Position numbers and translations under genes: made by a program. Shown here piece by piece: positions 8,434 through 16,927 of a DNA stretch of 44,569 nucleotides (position 1 is the first letter of the stretch; each line of letters starts with the position of its first letter). This stretch comes from Cellulomonas_A sp047229345 (GTDB lineage Bacteria > Actinomycetota > Actinomycetes > Actinomycetales > Cellulomonadaceae). Below the pieces are notes generated by a model. That model had not been told where the DNA came from. It saw nothing but the letters and a program-made list of their open reading frames with translations, and did no database searches. The stretch lies in the NCBI RefSeq assembly GCF_047229345.1, contig NZ_JBFTER010000032.1, positions 1 through 44,569 of the forward strand. The letters are read 5' to 3'.

Positions 8434-9092
8434 ACCTCCCGGCGGCGGTGCTGCTCGACCTCGACGGGACGCTCGTCGACTCCGAGCCCCTCTGGTCGAC
8501 GGCCGCGGCCGACCACGCGCGCCTGCACGGCTGCTCCTGGAGCGCGCTCGACGCCGCCGGCATCGCGGGGCTCCCGGCGCCGGCCGTCGCGGCGCTGCTG
8601 CACCAGCGCGGGGTGCCGCTCGCCGCGGAGCGCATCGCGGAGCTGCTGCACGAGGAGGTCGGGCTGGGCCTCGCGCTCGAGCTGCCGTGGCGTGCGGGCG
8701 CGCTGGACCTGCTGACCCTGCTGCGCTGGGCCGAGGTGCCGAGCGCGCTGGTGTCGACGAGCCGGCGCAGCCTCGCCGAGCTCGTGGTGCGCGCGACCCC
8801 CGTCGGGACGCTGCGGACCGTCGTCTCGGGCGACGACGTGCACCGGCTGGCGCCGCACCCCGAGGCGTACCTCGCGGCGGCCGGCGCGCTCGGCGTCGAC
8901 CCGGCGCGCTGCCTCGTCGTCGAGGACTCGTCGAGCGGGGTCGCAGCGGCGCTCGCCGCCGGGACGCTGGTCTTCGCGGTGGACCCGGCGCTCGACCTGC
9001 CGCCGCGGCTGTCCGCCCACCCGCGGCTCGTGCGGGTCGACGGTCTGGTGCCCGTGGTGGAGCTGCTCAGCGCGCTGCTCGCGCGCGGCTGA
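8430..9092 (+). CDS. HAD-superfamily phosphatase, beta-phosphoglucomutase-like
   Basis: A haloacid dehalogenase-type phosphohydrolase of 220 residues. Motif I is DLDGTLVDSEP, with nucleophile Asp10 and acid Asp12. A helical cap (about residues 15-80) follows, then motif II VSTSRR and motif IV VVEDSSSGVAAALAAG. The motif III region reads HRLAPHPEAYL, where most relatives have GKPxPdxY, so an Arg stands in the position of the usual Lys. GTG 8430 has GAGGAG 8 bases upstream and overlaps the end of a proline-rich leader frame. The substrate is unknown; sugar phosphates are typical. It is divergent from the DedA gene. Confidence 0.9.
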   Translation: MNLPAAVLLDLDGTLVDSEPLWSTAAADHARLHGCSWSALDAAGIAGLPAPAVAALLHQRGVPLAAERIAELLHEEVGLGLALELPWRAGALDLLTLLRWAEVPSALVSTSRRSLAELVVRATPVGTLRTVVSGDDVHRLAPHPEAYLAAAGALGVDPARCLVVEDSSSGVAAALAAGTLVFAVDPALDLPPRLSAHPRLVRVDGLVPVVELLSALLARG

Positions 9093-9176
9093 GCGGCGAC
9101 CCGCAGGGCGGCCACGGCTGGGCGGTCCCGACCGGCGCGGCTCCGCCCGAGGTGTCCCGGCCCGGGCCGTGTGCGC

Positions 9177-9455
9177 TCAGGCGGTCTCGGCGCAGAACCC
9201 GCCCGCGTCGGTCGGCGTGACCCGCCAGGTGCGGATGTCCTTGCCGCCGCCGTCCTCGTCGCTCTTCTCGTGCAGCCGCACGGCACCGTCGCGCACGGAG
9301 GCGTCCCCGCGGACGACGTGGCGCCCCGTGCTGCCCTCGACGGTCAGGGTGACGCTCCCGACGAAGTCGTCGATGGTCCGGGGGGCGCGTCCGTCGACGT
9401 CGAGCACGGCGTACGGGACGCCGGAGACGACCGGGGCGGGCGGGGAGTAGGTCAT
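9177..9455 (-). CDS. Small hypothetical protein, 92 aa
   Basis: A soluble acidic protein starting at ATG 9455, with GAAGGTG about 8 bases upstream. It looks all-beta, with alternating strands such as YAVLDVDG, GSVTLTVEG, RHVVRGDASV and TWRVTPTDAGG. No signal peptide or membrane segment is seen. I do not recognise the family. It converges on the HAD gene and is divergent from the kdp operon, about 350 bases away; nothing links it to either. Confidence 0.7.
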   Translation of the reverse strand: MTYSPPAPVVSGVPYAVLDVDGRAPRTIDDFVGSVTLTVEGSTGRHVVRGDASVRDGAVRLHEKSDEDGGGKDIRTWRVTPTDAGGFCAETA

Positions 9456-9810
9456 CGGGCACACACCTTCGGGTCGGCCGGTGAGGGCCCCAGCATGCGC
9501 CCCGCCGGACCCCGGGGGAACACCCGCGACGTATCGAGTGCGTGACGTTCCGGTGTCGCGGGCGGGTCGGGCGCTGCGCCGGCGTGCCGCTCCCTGCATG
9601 GGCGGGTCCTCCGGGGGCGGGCCGTCCGTGGACCGGGCCGTGCGCGACGGCGCCGTCGCCGGGGCCGCGTCCGGGTCCCGTCCGGGGACGCGGCGGCACC
9701 GTCAGGGAAGCGTCTGGATCGCCCGGGTGCCTCGCCGGTGTCCCCCTGAATGGTCGCGGCGGCCAGATCGGTCGCCACGCCCCTGCGGCGTGGATCTCCT
9801 GGGAGTCCCT
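9456..9810. other. Gene-free stretch upstream of the kdp operon
   Basis: About 355 bases lie between the divergent 92-aa gene and the first kdp frame. It holds no convincing reading frame. GC-rich short inverted repeats are frequent; the one next to the first ribosome site is listed separately. The kdp promoter must be here, but I cannot place its boxes with confidence. Confidence 0.6.
9763..9802 (+). promoter_or_regulatory. Imperfect hairpin abutting the first kdp ribosome site
   Basis: The inner stem CCACGCC/GGCGTGG (9775-9781 with 9787-9793) has a 5-base loop. An outer GATC/GATC pair and CCA/TGG extend it, interrupted by internal loops. The last pairs reach GGGAG (9801-9805), the ribosome site of the 27-aa frame. 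It could affect translation of the operon; this is inferred from pairing only. Confidence 0.35.
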
Positions 9811-9894
9811 GTGGCCGACCTGGCCTTCGTGGCACTGACCTGCGGGGGCTTCGTCGCCCTCGGTGCGCTGGTGAAGGCGGTGACCCGGCTGTGA
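9811..9894 (+). CDS. 27-aa membrane peptide heading the kdp operon
   Basis: The peptide MADLAFVALTCGGFVALG followed by ALVKAVTRL starts at GTG 9811, with GGGAG five bases before it. It is one hydrophobic helix with a positively charged C-terminus. Its TGA (9892-9894) overlaps the GTG of kdpF (9891), so the two are translationally coupled. From memory, similar short frames precede kdpF in other actinobacteria and are rarely annotated. The likely role is as a small subunit or assembly partner of the Kdp complex, but this is inference. Confidence 0.65.
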   Translation: MADLAFVALTCGGFVALGALVKAVTRL

Positions 9895-9980
9895 GCGCCG
9901 AGTCCGCGGTCGCGCTCGCCGTGGCCGTCGCGCTCGCCGGCTACCTGCTGTGGGCGCTGCTGAAGCCGGAGCGCTTCTGA
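9891..9980 (+). CDS. kdpF: KdpF, small stabilising subunit of the K+ ATPase
   Basis: A 29-residue single-helix peptide, MSAESAVALAVAVALAGYLL then WALLKPERF, the classic KdpF length. The end LLxPERF/LLxPEKF is the family signature. KdpF sits at the KdpA/lipid interface and stabilises the KdpFABC complex. The GTG start overlaps the stop of the 27-aa frame by 4 bases, and its TGA overlaps the ATG of kdpA by one base. Confidence 0.92.
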   Translation: MSAESAVALAVAVALAGYLLWALLKPERF

Positions 9981-11644
9981 TGTCGCCGTCGGTGGTCGTC
10001 CTCGCGCAGGTCGGTCTCGTGGTCCTGGTGCTGGCCGCGGTGCACGTGCCGCTCGGGGAGCACATCGCACGCGTGTTCACGGACCCGCGCCACACGCGCG
10101 TCGAGCGTGCGCTCTACCGGGCCGGTGGGGTGGACGCGGAGGCGGACCAGACCTGGCCCGTCTACGCGCGCTCGCTGCTCGCCTTCTCCGTCGTGAGCGT
10201 GCTCGCCCTGTACGCGCTGCTGCGGTTGCAGGGCTGGCTGCCGCTCTCGCTCGGGCACACCGGCCTCGCACCCGACAGCGCGTGGAACACCGCGGTGTCC
10301 TTCGTCACGAACACGAACTGGCAGGGGTACTCGGGCGAGTCCGCGCTGGGGCACCTCGCCCAGGCGGCCGGGCTCGCGGTGCAGAACTTCCTGTCCGCAG
10401 CCGTCGGCCTCGCGGTCGCGGTCGCGCTCGTCCGCGGCCTCGCCCGCCGGGGCACGGACCGGATCGGCAGCTTCTGGGTCGACCTCGTCCGCGGCACCCT
10501 GCGCGTCCTGCTCCCGCTCGCGTTCGTCGCGGCCGTCGTCCTCCTGCTCGGCGGCGTCGTGCAGAACCTCGCCGGGCCGGTGACCGTGAGCACGCTCGAC
10601 GGCGGCAGCCAGACGATCGTCGGCGGGCCGGTCGCGTCGCAGGAGGCGATCAAGCTGCTCGGCACCAACGGCGGCGGGTTCTTCAACGCCAACAGCGCCC
10701 ACCCCTTCGAGAACCCCACCCCGTGGACCAACCTCGTGCAGGTCGTCCTCCTGCTCGTGATCCCGTTCAGCCTGCCGCGCACGTACGGGCGGATGGTCGG
10801 CGACGTGCGCCAGGGTCGTGCGGTCGTCGCCGTCATGGCGACGATCTGGACCGCCGCGGTGGCGGTGACGACGTGGGCGGAGACCCGTGCGCTCGGGACC
10901 GTCCCGCAGGCCGCGGGGGCCGCCCTCGAGGGCAAGGAGCTGCGGTTCGGGCCGGCGGCGTCCGCGCTGTTCGCGGCCTCGACGACCGGGACGTCGACCG
11001 GTGCGGTGAACAGCTTCCACGACTCGTTCACCGCCGTCGGCGGCGGGGTCACGCTGCTCAACATGATGCTGGGCGAGGTCGCGCCCGGCGGCGTGGGGGC
11101 GGGGCTGTACGGGATGCTCGTGCTCGCGGTGCTCGCGGTCTTCCTCGCCGGGCTCATGGTCGGGCGCACCCCGGAGCTGCTCGGCAAGAAGATCGGCCGG
11201 GCGCAGGTCACGCTCGTCGCGCTGTACGTCCTGACCGTGCCGACGCTGCTGCTCGTCGGCGCCGCGACCACCGCGGCCACCCCGGCGCTGGTCGAGGCCT
11301 CGGTCCAGGACCCGGGGGCGCACGGGCTGTCCGAGATCCTCTACGCCTACGCGTCCGCGACGAACAACAACGGCTCCGCGTTCGCCGGGTTCGGCGCCGC
11401 GACGGTCTACCAGAACACCGCGCTCGGTGTCGGGATGCTGCTCGGCCGGTTCGTCCCCCTCGTCCTGGTGCTCGCCCTCGCGGGCAGCTTCGCCCGCGAG
11501 CACCCCGCCGCGGCCACGACCGGGACGCTGCCCACGCACGGCCCCGTGTTCGTCGGTCTGCTCACGTTCGTCGTCGTGGTCGTCGCCGGCCTGACCTTCT
11601 TCCCCGCTCTCGCTCTCGCTCCTGTCGCGGAGGCCCTGCTGTGA
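9980..11644 (+). CDS. kdpA: KdpA, K+-channel-like subunit of KdpFABC
   Basis: The potassium-binding and translocating subunit, 554 residues, with about ten membrane segments and homology to the SKT superfamily. All four selectivity-filter loops are visible: TNTNWQGYSGE, GTNGGGFFNANSAHPFENP, STTGTSTGAVNS and YASATNNNGSAFAG. The start ATG 9980 overlaps the kdpF stop (TGATG), and its stop overlaps the kdpB GTG by 4 bases, so translation of the operon is coupled throughout. Length and motifs indicate an intact functional protein. Confidence 0.98.
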   Translation: MSPSVVVLAQVGLVVLVLAAVHVPLGEHIARVFTDPRHTRVERALYRAGGVDAEADQTWPVYARSLLAFSVVSVLALYALLRLQGWLPLSLGHTGLAPDSAWNTAVSFVTNTNWQGYSGESALGHLAQAAGLAVQNFLSAAVGLAVAVALVRGLARRGTDRIGSFWVDLVRGTLRVLLPLAFVAAVVLLLGGVVQNLAGPVTVSTLDGGSQTIVGGPVASQEAIKLLGTNGGGFFNANSAHPFENPTPWTNLVQVVLLLVIPFSLPRTYGRMVGDVRQGRAVVAVMATIWTAAVAVTTWAETRALGTVPQAAGAALEGKELRFGPAASALFAASTTGTSTGAVNSFHDSFTAVGGGVTLLNMMLGEVAPGGVGAGLYGMLVLAVLAVFLAGLMVGRTPELLGKKIGRAQVTLVALYVLTVPTLLLVGAATTAATPALVEASVQDPGAHGLSEILYAYASATNNNGSAFAGFGAATVYQNTALGVGMLLGRFVPLVLVLALAGSFAREHPAAATTGTLPTHGPVFVGLLTFVVVVVAGLTFFPALALAPVAEALL

Positions 11645-13737
11645 CCGTCCAGTCCCCACCCCGCCCGTCCGCCCCGGCGTCCGCCTCCCGCTCGCGCGTC
11701 GCGGCCGGAGCCTTCTCCCCCCGGCTCCTCCGGAGCTCCCTGCCCGACGCGCTGCGCAAGCTCGACCCGCGTCACCAGGTCCGCTACCCCGTCATGTTCG
11801 TCGTCTGGGTCGGCTCGGTCGCCGCGACGGCGCTCGCCGCGCTGCACCCGAGCGTGTTCGCCTGGTCGATCGCGGCCTGGCTGTGGGCGACCGTCGTGTT
11901 CGCGAACCTCGCCGAGTCGGTGGCCGAGGGGCGCGGCAAGGCGCAGGCCGACTCGCTCCGCCGGACCCGCACCGACACCCTCGCCCGGCGCCTGCGCGAC
12001 GACGGCACCGAGGAGGAGGTGGCGGCGACCGCGCTCGCCGTCGGTGACCGGGTCGTCGTCGAGGCCGGGGCGGTCGTCCCGAGCGACGGTGACGTGGTCG
12101 AGGGCATCGCGAGCGTCGACGAGTCCGCCGTGACCGGGGAGTCCGCGCCCGTGATCCGGGAGTCCGGCGGCGACCGCAGCGCCGTCACGGGTGGGACGCG
12201 GGTGCTGTCGGACCGGATCGTGGTGCGCATCACCGCGCGGGCCGGGGAGACGTTCCTCGACCGGATGATCGCCCTCGTCGAGGGCTCGGCCCGGCAGAAG
12301 ACGCCGAACGAGGTCGCCCTGAACCTGCTGCTCGCGGCGCTCACCCTGGTGTTCCTGCTCGCGGTCGTCACGCTCCAGCCGTTCGCGGTGTACTCCGGTG
12401 AGGCACAGCCGCTCGTGGTGCTCGTCGCGCTGCTGGTGTGCCTCATCCCGACGACCATCGGGGCGCTGCTGTCCGCGATCGGCATCGCCGGGATGGACCG
12501 GCTGATCCAGCGCAACGTCCTCGCGCTGTCCGGGCGAGCGGTCGAGGCCGCCGGGGACGTCGACGTCCTGCTGCTCGACAAGACCGGGACCATCACGCTC
12601 GGCAACCGTCAGGCCGCGGAGATCGTGCCGGCCCACGGGGTCACGGAGGACCAGGTCGCCGAGGCGGCGCAGCTCTCGAGCCTCGCCGACGAGACGCCCG
12701 AGGGACGCTCGATCGTCGTCCTCGCCAAGGAGCGCCACGACGCCCGCGCCCGGTTCCGCACCCAGCTGCCGAACGCGACGTTCGTGCCGTTCACCGCCCA
12801 GACGCGGATGAGCGGCGTCGACCTCACCGAGCGCACCGGCACCTGGCAGATCCGCAAGGGCGCCGCCGGTGCCGTGAGCGCCTGGGTCCGCGAGAACGGC
12901 GGTGCCCCCTCGACGCACGTCGACTCCCTCGTGGACGCCATCAGCGCCGCGGGCGGGACCCCGCTCGTCGTCGCCGAACGTCAGGGCCACGCTCCTGCGC
13001 GGGCGCTCGGGGTCGTGCACCTCAAGGACGTCGTGAAGCCGGGCCTGCGCGAGCGCTTCGACGAGCTGCGCCGCATGGGCATCCGCACCGTCATGATCAC
13101 GGGCGACAACGCCCTGACCGCCCGCGCCATCGCCGCGGAGGCCGGCGTCGACGACGTCCTGGCCGAGGCCACGCCCGAGGACAAGATGGCGCTCATCAAG
13201 CGGGAGCAGTCCCACGGCCGCCTCGTCGCGATGACCGGCGACGGCACCAACGACGCGCCCGCCCTCGCGCAGGCCGACGTGGGGGTCGCGATGAGCACCG
13301 GGACCTCCGCGGCCAAGGAGGCCGGGAACATGGTCGACCTCGACTCCGACCCCACGAAGCTCATCGAGATCGTGGCCATCGGCAAGCAGCTGCTGATCAC
13401 CCGGGGGGCGCTCACGACGTTCTCGATCTCGAACGACGTCGCCAAGTACTTCGCGATCATCCCGGCGATGTTCGCGGGGCTGTACCCGCAGCTCGGCACG
13501 CTCGACGTGATGCGCCTGTCCTCCCCGCAGTCCGCGGTGCTGTCCGCGGTGGTCTTCAACGCCCTGGTCATCGTCGCCCTCGTGCCGGTCGCGCTGCGCG
13601 GCGTCCGGTACCGGCCGGCCGGCGCCGCAGCGATGCTGCGCCGCAACCTCCTGGTCTACGGGGTGGGCGGGCTCGTGACCCCGTTCCTCGGGATCAAGGC
13701 CGTCGACCTCGTCGTGTCCCTGCTGCCCGGCCTCTGA
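11641..13737 (+). CDS. kdpB: KdpB, P-type ATPase subunit of KdpFABC
   Basis: The ATP-hydrolysing subunit, 698 residues from GTG 11641. The phosphorylated Asp is Asp313 in DKTGTIT. The actuator loop TGES has Ser at residue 168, the position at which inhibitory Ser phosphorylation is known in E. coli KdpB (Ser162). The nucleotide-binding and hinge motifs GDGTNDAPALAQADVGVAM and MITGDNALTARAIA are intact. The N-terminus carries a ~25-residue Pro/Ser/Ala extension before the usual start of the family. It couples ATP use to K+ import with KdpA. Confidence 0.98.
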   Translation: MTVQSPPRPSAPASASRSRVAAGAFSPRLLRSSLPDALRKLDPRHQVRYPVMFVVWVGSVAATALAALHPSVFAWSIAAWLWATVVFANLAESVAEGRGKAQADSLRRTRTDTLARRLRDDGTEEEVAATALAVGDRVVVEAGAVVPSDGDVVEGIASVDESAVTGESAPVIRESGGDRSAVTGGTRVLSDRIVVRITARAGETFLDRMIALVEGSARQKTPNEVALNLLLAALTLVFLLAVVTLQPFAVYSGEAQPLVVLVALLVCLIPTTIGALLSAIGIAGMDRLIQRNVLALSGRAVEAAGDVDVLLLDKTGTITLGNRQAAEIVPAHGVTEDQVAEAAQLSSLADETPEGRSIVVLAKERHDARARFRTQLPNATFVPFTAQTRMSGVDLTERTGTWQIRKGAAGAVSAWVRENGGAPSTHVDSLVDAISAAGGTPLVVAERQGHAPARALGVVHLKDVVKPGLRERFDELRRMGIRTVMITGDNALTARAIAAEAGVDDVLAEATPEDKMALIKREQSHGRLVAMTGDGTNDAPALAQADVGVAMSTGTSAAKEAGNMVDLDSDPTKLIEIVAIGKQLLITRGALTTFSISNDVAKYFAIIPAMFAGLYPQLGTLDVMRLSSPQSAVLSAVVFNALVIVALVPVALRGVRYRPAGAAAMLRRNLLVYGVGGLVTPFLGIKAVDLVVSLLPGL

Positions 13738-13758
13738 ACCCCCTGGAGCTGATCCCCC

Positions 13759-14334
13759 GTGCTGTCCTTCCTCCGCCAGTCCGTCGCCGGGCTGCGCCTC
13801 CTGCTCGTGCTCACCGTCGTGCTCGGCCTCGCCTACCCGCTCGCCGTGCACGCCGTCGGCCGGCTCGTCCCGGACCGCGCCGACGGGTCCCTCGTGCGGG
13901 TCGACGGGGTCGTCGTCGGGTCCCGCCTCCTCGGCCAGTCCTTCGCGGGCGACCGGTGGTTCCTGCCCCGCCCGTCGGCGGCCGGGGACGGGTACGACCC
14001 GCTCGCGTCCGGCGCGTCGAACCTGGGCCCGGAGAACCCGGACCTGCTGGCGACGGTGCAGGAGCGGCGCCGCGAGGTCGCCGCACGCGAGGGCGTCCCG
14101 CCGGCCGCCGTGCCCGCCGACGCGGTGACCGCCTCGGGATCGGGCCTCGACCCGCACGTGTCCCCCGCGTACGCCGAGCTCCAGGTGGCCCGGGTCGCCG
14201 GCGCCCGGGACCTCGACCCCGCCGACGTCCGCGCGCTCGTCGAGGACGCGACGGAGGGCCGCACGCTCGGGGTGCTCGGCGAGGTGCGGGTCAACGTCGT
14301 CGAGGTCAACGCCGCGCTGGCGATGCTTGACTGA
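13759..14334 (+). CDS. kdpC: KdpC, accessory subunit of KdpFABC
   Basis: A 191-residue protein with one N-terminal membrane helix (about residues 12-33, LLLVLTVVLGLAYPLAV) and a soluble extracytoplasmic domain. Family motifs include LLGQSF, FLPRPSAAGDGYDP, SGASNLGPENPDL, TASGSGLDPHVSPAYAELQ and TLGVLGEVRVNVVEVNAAL. GTG 13759 follows GGAG by 11 bases and starts 21 bases after kdpB. KdpC is thought to raise the ATP affinity of KdpB. Confidence 0.97.
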   Translation: MLSFLRQSVAGLRLLLVLTVVLGLAYPLAVHAVGRLVPDRADGSLVRVDGVVVGSRLLGQSFAGDRWFLPRPSAAGDGYDPLASGASNLGPENPDLLATVQERRREVAAREGVPPAAVPADAVTASGSGLDPHVSPAYAELQVARVAGARDLDPADVRALVEDATEGRTLGVLGEVRVNVVEVNAALAMLD

Positions 14335-14341
14335 GGCCACC

Positions 14342-16927
14342 ATGACCACGACCCGCACGTCCGCGCGGCAGGCGGACGCCGAACCCCGACCCCGCGGGCG
14401 GCTGCGCGTGTACCTCGGGGCGGCGCCCGGGGTCGGCAAGACGTACGCGATGCTCGACGAGGGGCGCCGGCGCCGCGACCGAGGCGTCGACGTCGTGGTC
14501 GCGCTGGTCGAGACGCACGGGCGCGCGCACACCGCGGCCCTGCTCGACGGGCTCGAGACCGTGCCGCGGCGCACCGCCCAGCACCGGGGCGCGACGTTCA
14601 CCGAGCTGGATGTCGACGCCGTCCTCGCCCGGCGGCCGGGGCTCGCGCTCGTCGACGAGCTCGCGCACACCAACGTCCCGGGGTCGCGCAACGCCGCCCG
14701 CTGGCAGGACGTCGAGGAGCTGCTCGCGGCGGGCATCGACGTCGTCACCACGGTCAACGTCCAGCACCTCGAGAGCCTCAACGACGTCGTCCGCACCATC
14801 ACCGGCGTCCGGCAGCTCGAGACGGTGCCGGACGAGGTGGTGCGGCGCGCGGACCAGATCGAGCTCGTCGACATGAGCCCCGAGGCGCTGCGCCGCCGGC
14901 TCGCGCACGGCAACGTGTACCCGGCCGAGAAGGTGGATGCGTCCCTCGCCCACTACTTCCGCCTGGGCAACCTCACCGCGCTGCGCGAGCTCGCGCTGCT
15001 GTGGACCGCCGACCGGGTCGAGGACGCGCTCACCGCCTACCGCCGCGAGCACGGCATCGACCGCACGTGGCCGACCCGGGAGCGCATCGTCGTGCCGGTG
15101 ACCGGCGGGCCCGAGAGCGAGACCCTGATCCGGCGCGCCGCGCGCCTCGCCCAGCGGCCCAGCGGAGGCGAGCTCGTCGCCCTGCACGTGCTGCGCGGCG
15201 ACGGCCTGACCGGGGTGCCCCCGGACTCCCTGGACCGGTACCGCGCGCTCGTCGAGAACCTCGGCGGGACGTGGCACGCCGTCCTCGCCGACGACGTCGC
15301 CGAGGCGGTCCTCGACTTCGCGCGCGGCGTCAACGCCAACCAGATCCTGCTCGGGGCGACCCGCAGGTCCCGGCTCGCCGCCGCGGTCGCGCCCGGGATC
15401 GCCGCCGAGGTGATCCGCGGGTCCGGCGACATCGACGTCCTCGTCGTCACGCACGAGCACGCGGGGCGCGGTCGGCGCACACCTCCGCGGCGGGGGGCGA
15501 TCACGCGGCGACGGGTCGCCGCCGGCTGGGTGCTCGCGCTGGTCGGACCGGCGCTCCTCTCGCTCGCGCTGCTCACCGGCACCGGCCTCGACTCGCTGCC
15601 GACCACGCTCATGCTCTTCCTGGCCGTCACGGTCGGCGTCGCGCTGGTCGGCGGGCTGCGCCCCGCCCTCGTCGCGGCCGTGCTGAGCGGGCTGCTGGGG
15701 AACTTCCTGTTCACCCCGCCCGTGCGGACCTGGACGATCGCGGAGCCGGGGAACGTCCTCGCGATCGCGGTGCTCGTGACCGTCGCCGTCGCGGTGTCGG
15801 CCGCCGTCGACCTCGCCGCACGCCGGACCACCGAGGCGGCCCGCAGCCGCGCCGAGGCCGACGCCCTCATGACCGTGGCCGGGACGGTGCTGCGGGGCGA
15901 CGACGTGGTGCCCGCGATGCTCGACCAGCTCCGCGAGACGCTCCAGGTGCGCGCCGTCGTGCTCGACCGGACCGGGGCCGAGGACCCGCACGGCGCACGG
16001 GCGCGCAGCGCCGACGGCGGGTCCGGGTCGCCTGACGCCACCGGCGAGCCGGACCGCTCCCCCGGGCACGACCCGGACGAGCCGGTGCACACCGTGCGGG
16101 TCGCCGACGACGTCGCGCTGCACCTGTACGGGCGCACGCTCGCCGGCCCCGAGCTCCGCCTCGCGAGCGCCGTCGGCCAGCACGTCCAGGCCGCCCTCGA
16201 GCGCGAGCGCCTGCGGTCCGAGGCCCGGGCGACCCGCGACGAGCGCGAGCGTGGCGTGCTGCGCACCGCGCTGCTGGCCGCGGTCTCGCACGACCTGCGG
16301 ACCCCGCTCTCGGTCATCAAGGCCGGCGCGAGCGGTCTGCGGTCGAGCGCCGTCGACATCGCGGCGGCCGACCAGGCCGCGATCCTCGCCGACATCGACA
16401 CGCACGCCGACCGGCTCCAGCTCCTCATCGACAACCTCCTCGACATGAGCCGCCTGGACGCCGGCGCCGTCGACGCGCGGCTCTCGCCCGTCGCGCTCGA
16501 CGAGGTGGTGCCGCGGGCCGTGGACTCCGTCCCCGCCGGCTCCGTGGTCATCGACGTGCCCGAGAGCCTCCCGCTCGTCCGGGCCGACGCCGGGCTGCTC
16601 GAGCGCGCGCTCGCGAACGTCGTCGAGAACGCGGTCCGGTACGCGCCCGACGGGGTCCCGGTGCGCGTCAGCGCCCAGCAGGTCGGCGACCGGCTCGTGG
16701 TCCGCGTCGTCGACCACGGCCCCGGCGTCCCCGACGACCGCAAGGCGCAGATGTTCGCCGCGTTCCAGCGCCTCGGCGACGCGCCGCGCGGCGAGGGCGT
16801 CGGGCTCGGGCTCGCCGTCGCGCGCGGCTTCGTCGAGGTCAACGGCGGGACGCTCGAACCCGAGGACACCCCGGGCGGCGGGCTCACGCTGGTGCTGACC
16901 CTGCCGGTCCCCCCGGGTGCCGCGTGA
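14342..16927 (+). CDS. kdpD: KdpD, K+-responsive sensor kinase
   Basis: The sensor kinase that activates kdp expression when K+ is low. The 861 residues show the whole family order: an N-terminal KdpD domain with P-loop GAAPGVGKT (residues 26-34) and DELAHTNVPGSRN, a universal-stress-protein domain, four closely spaced membrane helices (about 395-505), a GAF-like region, the phosphoacceptor box SHDLRTPLSVIKAG with His650, and a HATPase with NVVENAVRYAP and GVGLGLAVARGF. ATG 14342 has GAGG six bases upstream; an in-frame TTG at 14327 lies inside kdpC and is less likely. The USP domain binds c-di-AMP in some Firmicutes KdpD proteins; whether it does so here is unknown. Confidence 0.97.
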   Translation: MTTTRTSARQADAEPRPRGRLRVYLGAAPGVGKTYAMLDEGRRRRDRGVDVVVALVETHGRAHTAALLDGLETVPRRTAQHRGATFTELDVDAVLARRPGLALVDELAHTNVPGSRNAARWQDVEELLAAGIDVVTTVNVQHLESLNDVVRTITGVRQLETVPDEVVRRADQIELVDMSPEALRRRLAHGNVYPAEKVDASLAHYFRLGNLTALRELALLWTADRVEDALTAYRREHGIDRTWPTRERIVVPVTGGPESETLIRRAARLAQRPSGGELVALHVLRGDGLTGVPPDSLDRYRALVENLGGTWHAVLADDVAEAVLDFARGVNANQILLGATRRSRLAAAVAPGIAAEVIRGSGDIDVLVVTHEHAGRGRRTPPRRGAITRRRVAAGWVLALVGPALLSLALLTGTGLDSLPTTLMLFLAVTVGVALVGGLRPALVAAVLSGLLGNFLFTPPVRTWTIAEPGNVLAIAVLVTVAVAVSAAVDLAARRTTEAARSRAEADALMTVAGTVLRGDDVVPAMLDQLRETLQVRAVVLDRTGAEDPHGARARSADGGSGSPDATGEPDRSPGHDPDEPVHTVRVADDVALHLYGRTLAGPELRLASAVGQHVQAALERERLRSEARATRDERERGVLRTALLAAVSHDLRTPLSVIKAGASGLRSSAVDIAAADQAAILADIDTHADRLQLLIDNLLDMSRLDAGAVDARLSPVALDEVVPRAVDSVPAGSVVIDVPESLPLVRADAGLLERALANVVENAVRYAPDGVPVRVSAQQVGDRLVVRVVDHGPGVPDDRKAQMFAAFQRLGDAPRGEGVGLGLAVARGFVEVNGGTLEPEDTPGGGLTLVLTLPVPPGAA

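Noticed and set aside
9540..9810. c-di-AMP (ydaO) or other known riboswitch before kdp
   Set aside because: I looked because kdp is c-di-AMP-controlled in some bacteria, but could not recognise the conserved core; only a local hairpin is supported.
11407..14913. A 1168-codon minus-strand open frame
   Set aside because: It is antisense to kdpA-kdpD, whose identity is certain.
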